Assembly: GCF_022829445.1 (NCBI RefSeq)
Contig: NZ_JAKSXY010000125.1
Span: 186,001-250,000 of the forward strand
Source: Methylobacterium sp. J-068
GTDB taxonomy: Bacteria; Pseudomonadota; Alphaproteobacteria; Rhizobiales; Beijerinckiaceae
Length of the DNA stretch: 64,000 nucleotides
Direction of reading: 5' to 3'
The position numbers and the translations under genes are program-made. The notes beneath the pieces are model-generated. The model saw only the letters and a list, made by a program, of their open reading frames with translations, was not told the DNA's origin and did not search any database. Shown here piece after piece: positions 1 to 7,175 of this stretch (positions are counted from its first letter, which is position 1; each line of letters starts with the position of its first letter).

Positions 1-252
1 GATGTCGAGGCCGCCGAGCGCCGCTTCCGCCGCCGGCACCAGGGCCTCCACCGAGGCCTTGTCGGAGAGGTCGCCCGGCACGACGTGGACGCGCTCGCCC
101 CCGAGTTCGGCCGCGAAGGCCTCCAGCGCCGGCTGGCGCGTGCCCGAGATCGCGAGTGTGGCCCCCTGCGCGTGAAGGCCCCGCGCGATGGCGCCGCCGA
201 GGCCGCCGGTGGCGCCGGTGACGAGGGCCTTGCGGCCGGTCAGGTCGAACAT
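1..252 (-). CDS. fabG: 3-oxoacyl-ACP reductase FabG, N-terminal part (cut by window edge)
   Basis: The first 84 residues of a short-chain dehydrogenase/reductase are present; the rest lies outside the window. The N-terminus begins MFDLTGRKALVTGATGGLGG, carrying the Rossmann glycine motif TGATGGLG that binds NADPH, and the segment VVPGDLSD is the usual adenine-contacting Asp region. FabG reduces 3-oxoacyl-ACP in type II fatty acid synthesis in the cytoplasm. It starts 15 bases after the stop of fabD on the same strand, the normal fabD-fabG arrangement, and this context favours FabG over other SDR enzymes. The catalytic Ser-Tyr-Lys residues are not in view. Confidence 0.88.
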   Translation of the reverse strand, partial: MFDLTGRKALVTGATGGLGGAIARGLHAQGATLAISGTRQPALEAFAAELGGERVHVVPGDLSDKASVEALVPAAEAALGGLDI

Positions 253-267
253 GGGCTTTCCTGTCGT

Positions 268-1209
268 TCAGCCGTGGGCGGGGAAGCTTGCGATGTCGTC
301 GGGGGTCCCCACGGCGCCGGCCGCGACCCCCGGGGCGATGCGCTTGACGAGGCCGCTGAGCACCTTGCCGGTGCCGACCTCGGTGAACTGGTCGATGCCG
401 GCCGCCGCCATGGCGGCGACCGACTCGCGCCAGCGCACGGTGCCGGTGACCTGGGCCACCAGAGCCTCGCGGATCGCGGCCGGATCGGTGACGGGCGCGG
501 CCAGCACGTTGGCGTAGACGGGGACCACGGGCGTGTGCATGGCGACCTCCGCGAGCGCACGCCGCATGGCTTCCGCCGCCGGCGCCATCAGGGCGCAGTG
601 GAACGGCGCCGACACGTTGAGCATCACCGCGCGCTTGATCCCGCGCGCCTGCGCGATCGCCACCGCGCGCTCCACCGCCGCCTTGGCGCCGGAGAGCACC
701 ACCTGCCCGCCGCCATTGTCGTTGGCGACCTCGCAGACCGCGCCCTCGGCGGCGTCCTCCGCGACGGCCTGCGCGGTCTCGGCATCCGCCCCGATCAGGG
801 CCGCCATCGCGCCATCGCCCGGCGCCACCGCACCCTGCATGGCGGTGCCGCGGATGCGCAGGAGCCGGGCGGTGTCGGCGATGGAGAAGGTGCCGGCGGC
901 GCAGAGCGCGGTGTACTCGCCGAGGGAGTGCCCGGCGACGTTCGCGACGTCGCGCTTCAGGTCGAGGCCGCGCTCGGCCTCCAGCACCCGCAGCGTCGCG
1001 AGGCTGGCGGCCATCAGCGCCGGCTGGGCGTTGGCCGTGAGGGTGAGTTCCTCGACCGGGCCCTCGAACATCAGGCGCGAGAGCGCCTGGCCGAGCGCCT
1101 CGTCGACCTCGGCGAACACGTCGCGCGCCTGATGGAAATGTTCGGCGAGTGCCCGGCCCATGCCGACGGCCTGGCTGCCCTGGCCGGGGAAGATGCACGC
1201 GCGCGCCAT
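268..1209 (-). CDS. fabD: Malonyl-CoA:ACP transacylase FabD
   Basis: This 313-residue enzyme transfers malonyl from CoA to acyl carrier protein to supply fatty acid elongation in the cytoplasm. The N-terminus ACIFPGQGSQAVGMG is the family signature, and the nucleophile elbow GHSLGEYTA places the catalytic Ser at residue 95. The conserved SAPFHCALM segment further on supplies the catalytic His. I chose the ATG at 1209 because the family begins immediately before the FPGQGSQ motif; an upstream in-frame extension to 1401 has no family similarity and would run into the rpoZ promoter region. The length matches the family norm of about 310. fabG follows 15 bases downstream, so the two are likely co-transcribed. 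Confidence 0.96.
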   Translation of the reverse strand: MARACIFPGQGSQAVGMGRALAEHFHQARDVFAEVDEALGQALSRLMFEGPVEELTLTANAQPALMAASLATLRVLEAERGLDLKRDVANVAGHSLGEYTALCAAGTFSIADTARLLRIRGTAMQGAVAPGDGAMAALIGADAETAQAVAEDAAEGAVCEVANDNGGGQVVLSGAKAAVERAVAIAQARGIKRAVMLNVSAPFHCALMAPAAEAMRRALAEVAMHTPVVPVYANVLAAPVTDPAAIREALVAQVTGTVRWRESVAAMAAAGIDQFTEVGTGKVLSGLVKRIAPGVAAGAVGTPDDIASFPAHG

Positions 1210-1463
1210 ATCCAAGATCCTCGTCGTGCCGGGGCAACCCCAGAATAGGAAGGGCGGCGCAGTCGCACCGCCCGCCACCTGTGTCAACATGGCACCGCAG
1301 CGAGGATCGGGCGAAGGTGCCGCCTCGGTATCCGCCGGCGGGCAGGGGATTTCCAAACGAACGCGGTACGATGCGCCACCACGCGCGGCTTGTTGCAGCA
1401 CGTCATCGGGTGTATGAGGCGCGCACAGCCCAGAAATTCCGTCCGAGGAAGGAGCCGTCCGCC

Positions 1464-1874
1464 ATGGCTCGCGTCACCGTTGAAGACTGCATCGACAAGG
1501 TCGAGAACCGCTTCGAGCTGGTTCTGCTGGCCAGCCACCGCGCCCGCCTGCTCGCCGCCGGGGCCCCGCTGACCATCGACCGCGACCGCGACAAGAACCC
1601 CGTCTGCGCGCTGCGCGAGATCGGCGACGAGACGATCACGGCGGACGACCTCAAGGAACAGCTCATCCATTCGATGCAGAAATACGTCGAGGTCGACGAG
1701 CCGGAAGCGGAAACCGTTCCGCTGCTCTCGAGTTCGCCGGCCGCCGCCGCCGTGGCTCCGCCCTCGTCGAGCGACGACAGCGCCGTGCAGTTCGACCGCA
1801 TGAGCGAGGAGGATCTCCTGCGCGGCCTCGAGAACCTGGCGCCTCCGACCGAGACGGACGAAGAGGCCGAGTAG
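1464..1874 (+). CDS. rpoZ: RNA polymerase omega subunit
   Basis: The 136-residue protein begins MARVTVEDCIDKVENRFELV, the alphaproteobacterial omega signature, followed by the conserved LLASHRARLLAAG helix and the DKNPVCALREI segment. Omega binds the beta-prime subunit and helps assemble RNA polymerase. The C-terminal 60 residues are acidic and low-complexity, as is common in this class. A GAGGAAGGAG ribosome binding site lies 8-10 bases before the ATG. It is divergent from fabD, is followed by an intrinsic terminator, and sits directly upstream of rsh, the usual rpoZ-rsh neighbourhood in Rhizobiales. Confidence 0.96.
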   Translation: MARVTVEDCIDKVENRFELVLLASHRARLLAAGAPLTIDRDRDKNPVCALREIGDETITADDLKEQLIHSMQKYVEVDEPEAETVPLLSSSPAAAAVAPPSSSDDSAVQFDRMSEEDLLRGLENLAPPTETDEEAE

Positions 1875-1899
1875 GCCTCGACCTCATCGCCGACGTCCT

Positions 1900-1927
1900 G
1901 AAAACCCGGTCCCGTGCCGGGTTTTTT
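1900..1927 (+). terminator. Intrinsic terminator after rpoZ
   Basis: A short stem formed by AAACCCGG and CCGGGTTT closes over a TCCCGTG loop and is followed by a T run, 25 bases after the rpoZ stop. This fits a factor-independent terminator separating rpoZ from rsh. Confidence 0.85.
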
Positions 1928-2055
1928 CATGCGCTGCCGGGAGATTTCCCACCCGTGCGACCCCGTGGGGCTGGCGCGCCCGCGTGCAATGCGGGACACA
2001 TCGAGGAACGACGTCCCGGACCGGGCCGATCGAGCGTGAAAGGGTCTCACGGCGG

Positions 2056-4299
2056 ATGATGCGCCAATACGAGCTTGTCGAGCGGGTCAAGCGTTACAAT
2101 CCCGCCGCGAACGAGGCCCTGCTCAACCGCGCCTACGTCTACGCGATGCGCGCCCACGGCACGCAGAAGCGAGCCTCCGGCGATCCGTTCTTCGCGCATC
2201 CCCTTGAAGTCGCGGCGATTCTGACGGACCTTCGGCTCGATGACGCCACCATCGTGGCGGCCGTCCTGCACGACACGGTGGAGGACACGGCCGCCACGCT
2301 CGACGAGATCCGTGAGATCTTCAGCCCCGAGATCGGCGCCCTCGTCGACGGCCTGACCAAGCTGAAGCGCCTCGATCTCGTCTCCAAGCGCGCGGCGCAG
2401 GGTGAGAACTTCCGCAAGCTTCTCCTGGCCGTCGCCGCCGATGTGCGCGTGCTCCTGGTCAAGCTCGCCGACCGCCTGCACAACATGCGCACCCTCCACC
2501 ACATGCGGGTCGATAAGCGCGAGCGCATCGCGCAGGAAACCCTCGACATCTATGCGCCGCTCGCCGGCCGCATGGGCATGCAGGAGTTGCGCGAAGAGCT
2601 CGAGGATCTCGCGCTCCGCAACCTGAAGCCCGAGATCTACGCCACCATCGCGCAGCGCCTGGCCGATCTCTCGGCCAAGTCCGAACGACTGGTCGAGAGC
2701 ATCGAGCAGGACCTGACCGCCAAGCTCGTGGCGCAGGGGATCAAGGCGGTCGTGACCGGCCGGCAGAAGCGGCCCTACTCGATCTCTGCCAAGATGGAGC
2801 GGAAATCCGTCGCCTTCGAGCAATTGTCGGACATCTTCGGCTTCCGCGTGGTGGTCGAAACCCTGGCCGATTGCTACGGCGCGCTCGGTGTCGTCCATAC
2901 GAGTTGGCCGATGGTGCCCGGGCGTTACAAGGATTACATCTCGACACCGAAGCAGAACGACTACCGCTCGATCCACACCACGGTGATCGGCCCGAAGAGC
3001 CAGCGCGTCGAATTGCAGATCCGCACCGCCGCCATGGATGAGATCGCGGAGTACGGCATCGCCGCCCACGCGCATTACAAGGAGAGCGGCGGCAAGGACG
3101 AGATCGGTGGCGGGCATCCGCGCCTCGCCACCGAGAGCGGCGCCTATCAATGGCTGCGCCGGACCATCGAACTCCTGGCCGAGGGCGACAGTCCCGAAGA
3201 GTTCCTGGAGCATACCAAGCTCGAACTCTTCCAGGACCAGGTGTTCTGTTTCACGCCGAAGGGCCGGCTGATCGCGCTGCCCCGAGGCGCGACGCCGATC
3301 GACTTCGCCTACGCGGTCCATACCGATGTCGGCAACTCGGCCGTCGGCGTAAAGATCAATGGTCGTATGGCCCCCCTCCTCCATGAACTCGTCAACGGGG
3401 ACGAGGTCGAGATCGCGCGCTCGGACGGGGCTTCGCCGCCGGCCGCCTGGGAATCCCTCGTCGTCACCGGAAAGGCCCGCTCCGCGATCCGGCGCGCGAC
3501 CCGCTCGGCGGTGCGCCGTCAATATGCGGGCCTCGGCCGCCAGATTCTCGATCGCGCCTTCGAGCGGGCGGCCAAGAGCTTCTCGGAGGACAAGCTGCGG
3601 GGCGCCCTGCCCCGCCTCGCGCGCCAGAGCACCGAGGACGTCTTCGCGGCCGTCGGTCGAGGAGAGATGTTCTCCGGCGACGTGGTGCGGGCGGTCTATC
3701 CCGATCACAAGGACGAGCGACGCGGCGCTCCGGCCCCCCTGCCGCAACTCGGGTCCAGCGACGGTGCCGGACGACTGAGTCTGGCAAAGGATCAGACCAT
3801 GCGTCTGACCTTTCCGGATGGCCGGGCCGCCGATCTCGGGCGCTCCGATGGCATTCCGATCCGTGGCCTCGACAGCGATCTGCTCGTCAGCTTCGCACCG
3901 AATGGCGGCGCGGTTCCGGGTGACCGAATCGTCGGTATCCTCACGCCCGGCATCGGCGTGACGATCTATCCGATCCAGTCGGCGGCCCTCGCGGCCTTCG
4001 ACAATGAGCCGGATCGCTGGCTGGATGTGCGTTGGGACGTCGAGGCTGGAGCGAGCGAGCGCTTCCCCGCGCGCCTCGCTCTCCAATCGATCAACGAACC
4101 CGGTGTGCTCGCGCAGATCGCTCAGGTGATCGCCGATCACGATGGAAACATCGACAACGTTTCGATGAAGCGAAAGACGCAGGATTTCACGCAGATCGTG
4201 ATCGACCTGTCGGTTTGGGACCTAAAACATCTCAATGCGATCATCGCCGAGTTGCGAGGAAAGCGCACCGTCAACAAGGTCGAGCGGGTGAACGGGTGA
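2056..4299 (+). CDS. rsh: Bifunctional (p)ppGpp synthetase/hydrolase Rsh
   Basis: The 747-residue RelA/SpoT homologue makes and degrades the stringent-response alarmone (p)ppGpp in the cytoplasm. Domains in order: an HD hydrolase domain (about 25-175) with the His-Asp pair at 72-73 in VAAVLHDTVEDT; a synthetase domain (about 230-345); a TGS domain (about 385-450, QVFCFTPKGRLIALPRGAT); and a C-terminal ACT domain (about 670-747, NEPGVLAQIAQVI). The synthetase carries RYKD at 290-293. This is the RXKD form found in bifunctional Rel/Rsh enzymes, rather than the EXDD form of monofunctional RelA. The start MMRQYELVERV matches the alphaproteobacterial consensus. As the only RSH enzyme seen here it probably does both jobs. 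Confidence 0.97.
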   Translation: MMRQYELVERVKRYNPAANEALLNRAYVYAMRAHGTQKRASGDPFFAHPLEVAAILTDLRLDDATIVAAVLHDTVEDTAATLDEIREIFSPEIGALVDGLTKLKRLDLVSKRAAQGENFRKLLLAVAADVRVLLVKLADRLHNMRTLHHMRVDKRERIAQETLDIYAPLAGRMGMQELREELEDLALRNLKPEIYATIAQRLADLSAKSERLVESIEQDLTAKLVAQGIKAVVTGRQKRPYSISAKMERKSVAFEQLSDIFGFRVVVETLADCYGALGVVHTSWPMVPGRYKDYISTPKQNDYRSIHTTVIGPKSQRVELQIRTAAMDEIAEYGIAAHAHYKESGGKDEIGGGHPRLATESGAYQWLRRTIELLAEGDSPEEFLEHTKLELFQDQVFCFTPKGRLIALPRGATPIDFAYAVHTDVGNSAVGVKINGRMAPLLHELVNGDEVEIARSDGASPPAAWESLVVTGKARSAIRRATRSAVRRQYAGLGRQILDRAFERAAKSFSEDKLRGALPRLARQSTEDVFAAVGRGEMFSGDVVRAVYPDHKDERRGAPAPLPQLGSSDGAGRLSLAKDQTMRLTFPDGRAADLGRSDGIPIRGLDSDLLVSFAPNGGAVPGDRIVGILTPGIGVTIYPIQSAALAAFDNEPDRWLDVRWDVEAGASERFPARLALQSINEPGVLAQIAQVIADHDGNIDNVSMKRKTQDFTQIVIDLSVWDLKHLNAIIAELRGKRTVNKVERVNG

Positions 4300-4776
4300 T
4301 CACGGGAATGAAATCTCGACTCCCGCCACGTCACTGAGTTTTAAATTACAAGTCATATGTCATTCATGGCATGATATATCTTTTGCAAACAATCGTAGCC
4401 GTACCAAGTCGTATCAGGGGTAATCCGTTTTTTCTGGAGACATTGGCCCCACATACCAAGAATACGATTTCTGATGATTCGGGTAATTCCAATCGGTGTG
4501 GCATTGCAATTTTTGCTATAAATCCGACGGCATGTAATACCTGAGGTTGGGTACAGCAAAACAAAAACAACCTTGACTTTGACCGCCAAATGTAGATAAC
4601 TAATCTGGCCTAGTTTTATCAATCGTATCTTGTTCTTCCGATATTTGGCTCCGATTAGCTCAAGACCGGCCAACTGCACTTTGCTCTGACGCAATCGGCG
4701 GGCTATTTGTTTAAGTTTCGGCAAAGCTATCGTTGCGAAATGTGCGCGAGCAAGACTCACTAAAATATTGGATATC
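4300..4776. other. AT-rich intergenic stretch with no recognised gene
   Basis: These 477 bases between rsh and the NYN gene are clearly richer in A and T than the surrounding coding sequence. An open frame of 141 codons runs on the minus strand (4353-4778), but its product, which is basic and begins MISNILVSLARAHFATIALP, matches no family I know, and the frame starts inside the next gene. An 8-bp inverted repeat, CATGATAT at 4370-4377 and ATATCATG at 4772-4779, brackets most of the stretch. It may hold the promoter of the NYN gene, be the remnant of an inserted element, or carry an unrecognised RNA. Confidence 0.5.
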
Positions 4777-5454
4777 ATGATGAGCGCACTTCAGCGCAGC
4801 GCCCTGTTCATCGATGGCGCAAATCTCTATGCCGCAACCAAAGCTCTCGGTGCCGACATCGATTACCGACGACTTTTAAAGGAGTTTCAGTCGAGAGACT
4901 CTCTTTTGCGCGCTTTTTATTACACGGCCATTATCGAAGATCAGGAGTATTCCTCAATCAGGCCGTTGATCGATTGGCTCGATTACAATGGGTTTCGGGT
5001 CGTCACGAAGCCAGCAAAAGAATTCACCGATTCCCTGGGGCGCCGCAAGGTGAAGGGAAACATGGATATCGAACTCGCGATCGACGCTCTCGAACTCGCA
5101 CCGCGAATCGATCACATGGTGCTGTTCTCGGGCGATGGAGACTTCCGATCGCTGGTCGACGCGATGCAGCGACGCGGTGTTCGGGTCACCGTGGTCTCGA
5201 CCATTCAAACGCAGCCCGCGATGATCTCCGACGATCTGCGCAGACAGGCGGATGAGTTCATCGACCTCGCACACCTGCTGCCACGGATCGGTCGCGATCC
5301 CGGTGAGCGGTCGACCCGTCATCAGGACAATCGCGGATCGGGCGACCTGCCCACCCGCTCGCGCGGAGAGTCGCCGGAGCGCTCCGCCCGACCGAGTGCT
5401 GCGCTCGAGAGCCGGTATGGCATTCGCCAGGATGGGGACGTCTCCGAAAACTGA
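4777..5454 (+). CDS. NYN domain (PIN-like) RNase family protein, LabA/DUF88 type
   Basis: The 225-residue product starts with ALFIDGANLYAA, the first acidic motif of the NYN fold. It then shows KGNMDIELAIDAL and VLFSGDGDFRSLV, which supply the remaining conserved aspartates of a metal-dependent PIN-like nuclease site (about residues 10-155). The last 60 residues are polar, rich in Arg, Ser and Pro, and probably disordered. NYN proteins of this type are predicted RNA-processing nucleases; the substrate is not known. Two tandem ATG codons (4777, 4780) and a TTG at 4768 are possible starts, none with a good ribosome binding site; a TAAAAT box at 4761-4766 hints at a very short or absent leader. 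smpB follows convergently. Confidence 0.85.
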   Translation: MMSALQRSALFIDGANLYAATKALGADIDYRRLLKEFQSRDSLLRAFYYTAIIEDQEYSSIRPLIDWLDYNGFRVVTKPAKEFTDSLGRRKVKGNMDIELAIDALELAPRIDHMVLFSGDGDFRSLVDAMQRRGVRVTVVSTIQTQPAMISDDLRRQADEFIDLAHLLPRIGRDPGERSTRHQDNRGSGDLPTRSRGESPERSARPSAALESRYGIRQDGDVSEN

Positions 5455-5508
5455 CGGGCGTCGCGAACGGCAGCCCGGCCAGGATCGGGCTGCCGATGGT
5501 CCGCGCGC

Positions 5509-5982
5509 CTAACCCTTGTCCCGCATGATGCGGGCGCGGTCGCGCTGCCAATCCCGCTCCTTGGAGGCCTCGCGCTTGTCGTGAAGCTTCTTGCCGCGTC
5601 CGAGGCCGAGTTCGATCTTCGCTCGGCCCTGCTCGTTGAAGTAGATCTTCAAGGGCACCACGGTGAACCCTTCGCGCTGCGTCGCGCCGATCAACTTGTT
5701 GATCTGCTTCCGGTGGAGCAGCAGGCGGCGCGGCCGCTTAGTCTCGTGGTTGAAGCGGTTCGCCTCGACATATTCCGGGATGTAGGCGTTGAACAGCATC
5801 AGGTCCGTGCCGGACGGGCCGGCATAGGCCTCGCCGATCGTGGCCTTGCCCTTGCGCAGGGATTTGACCTCGGTCCCCGTCAGGGCAAGCCCGGCCTCCA
5901 GCGTGTCGGTGATCTCGTAATGGTAGCGGGCGGCGCGGTTGTCGGCGACGACGCGGCGGTTCGTTTCGGGTTTGGGAGCCAT
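5509..5982 (-). CDS. smpB: SsrA (tmRNA)-binding protein SmpB
   Basis: The 157-residue protein binds tmRNA and delivers it to stalled ribosomes for trans-translation. Family motifs are the N-terminal NRAARYHYEI, GTEVKSLRKGKATIGEAYA, the LLLHRKQINKL segment and the basic C-terminal tail that begins GRGKKLHDKREA and enters the mRNA channel. The ATG at 5982 is preceded directly by an in-frame GTG; the ATG gives the usual MAPKPE start. It lies 106 bases downstream of dapA on the same strand, a common alphaproteobacterial pairing. No tmRNA gene was seen in the window. Confidence 0.96.
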   Translation of the reverse strand: MAPKPETNRRVVADNRAARYHYEITDTLEAGLALTGTEVKSLRKGKATIGEAYAGPSGTDLMLFNAYIPEYVEANRFNHETKRPRRLLLHRKQINKLIGATQREGFTVVPLKIYFNEQGRAKIELGLGRGKKLHDKREASKERDWQRDRARIMRDKG

Positions 5983-6088
5983 CACAACGTCGGGTCAGGC
6001 CGGCCGCGACAGCGCGACCGGGCCGAGGGATATGGTTCGTCGCAGGCGGTTTCGCCAGTCGCGCTTCCGGTGGTTTGGCCGGTCGCGC

Positions 6089-6988
6089 TCAGCCGTCGAG
6101 CAGGCCCGCATGGCGCAACGCGGCATCCACCAGCGCCTTGGTCTCGTCGCTCACCGTCAGCAGGGGCAGCCGGACCTCGTCGCTCATGTGGCCGAGGCGC
6201 GCGAGCGCGTACTTCGCCGGTGACGGGTTCGGTTCCACGAACAGGCTGGCATGCAGCGGCATCAGTCGATCCTGGATCTGCAGCGCCTTGACGTAATCCC
6301 CGCCCAAGGTCGCTTCCTGCAAATCAGCGCAGAGGCGGGGGGCGACGTTCGAGACGACGGAGATGCAGCCGCAACCGCCATGGGCATTGAAGCCGAGCGC
6401 GGTCGCATCCTCGCCCGAAAGCTGAATGAAGTCTTCGCCCATGGCCTGGCGTTGCAGGCTGACCCGGTCCAGCTTGGCCGTGGCATCCTTCACGCCGGCG
6501 ATGTTCTCGAGTTCGTACAGGCGCGCCATCGTTTCGACGCTCATGTCGACGATGGAGCGCCCGGGAATGTTGTAGAGGATGATCGGAATGCCGATGGCGT
6601 CGTTCACGGCCTTGAAGTGCGCGTAGAGACCGGCCTGCGTCGGCTTGTTGTAATAGGGCGTCACCACCAGGACCGCATCCGCGCCCGCCTTCTCGGCGTG
6701 CCGGGCGCGCGCCACCGCCTCGGCGGTGGAGTTCGAGCCCGCACCCGCGATCACGGGAACGCGGCCGGCCGCCTCCTCGATGCAGATTTCGACCACGCGG
6801 TCGTGCTCGGCATGGCTCAGGGTCGGGCTCTCTCCCGTGGTGCCGGTGGGCACGAGGCCGTGGATGCCCTGTGCGATCTGCCAGTTCACGAATTTGCGGA
6901 ACGCGCCCTCGTCGAAGGCGCCGTCCTTGAACGGGGTCACGAGGGCGGACATCGCGCCGCGAAGGCGTCGGGTGGAGGTCTCGGTCAT
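6089..6988 (-). CDS. dapA: 4-hydroxy-tetrahydrodipicolinate synthase DapA
   Basis: The 299-residue aldolase condenses pyruvate with aspartate semialdehyde, the first committed step of lysine and diaminopimelate synthesis. The Schiff-base Lys is K167 in IAGVKDAT. The threonine pair of the proton relay is T50-T51 in GTTGES, the relay Tyr is Y139 in ILYNIPGRS, and R144 binds the substrate carboxylate. These align with T44/T45, Y133, R138 and K161 of the E. coli enzyme with a constant offset of six. The start at 6988 gives the typical length; the in-frame extension upstream lacks family similarity. It is divergent from the lytic transglycosylase gene. Confidence 0.96.
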   Translation of the reverse strand: MTETSTRRLRGAMSALVTPFKDGAFDEGAFRKFVNWQIAQGIHGLVPTGTTGESPTLSHAEHDRVVEICIEEAAGRVPVIAGAGSNSTAEAVARARHAEKAGADAVLVVTPYYNKPTQAGLYAHFKAVNDAIGIPIILYNIPGRSIVDMSVETMARLYELENIAGVKDATAKLDRVSLQRQAMGEDFIQLSGEDATALGFNAHGGCGCISVVSNVAPRLCADLQEATLGGDYVKALQIQDRLMPLHASLFVEPNPSPAKYALARLGHMSDEVRLPLLTVSDETKALVDAALRHAGLLDG

Positions 6989-7175
6989 CCTGGCGTTCCC
7001 AGCCGTGGGTCTCGTCATGCGCCGGTTGTCCGGCGGCGTCCCGCTGCGCGCGGAGGGGCAGACATAGGCCCTCGTCCGCACCGGTGCAAACGCTGCTTTC
7101 ACGCGGTTAATGCCTTCTTAATGCCCTTTGAGTGAGCTTGAAGACCTGTCCGCATTCGGTGGGACTGGAAGAACC

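Noticed and set aside
2047..4140. 697-codon open frame antisense to rsh
   Set aside because: It mirrors the Rsh coding sequence; the product is Arg/Gly/His-rich without domains, as expected for a GC3-biased antisense frame.
4353..4778. 141-codon minus-strand frame as a firm gene
   Set aside because: No recognised homologue, no ribosome binding site and start inside the NYN gene; kept only as an observation about the AT-rich gap.
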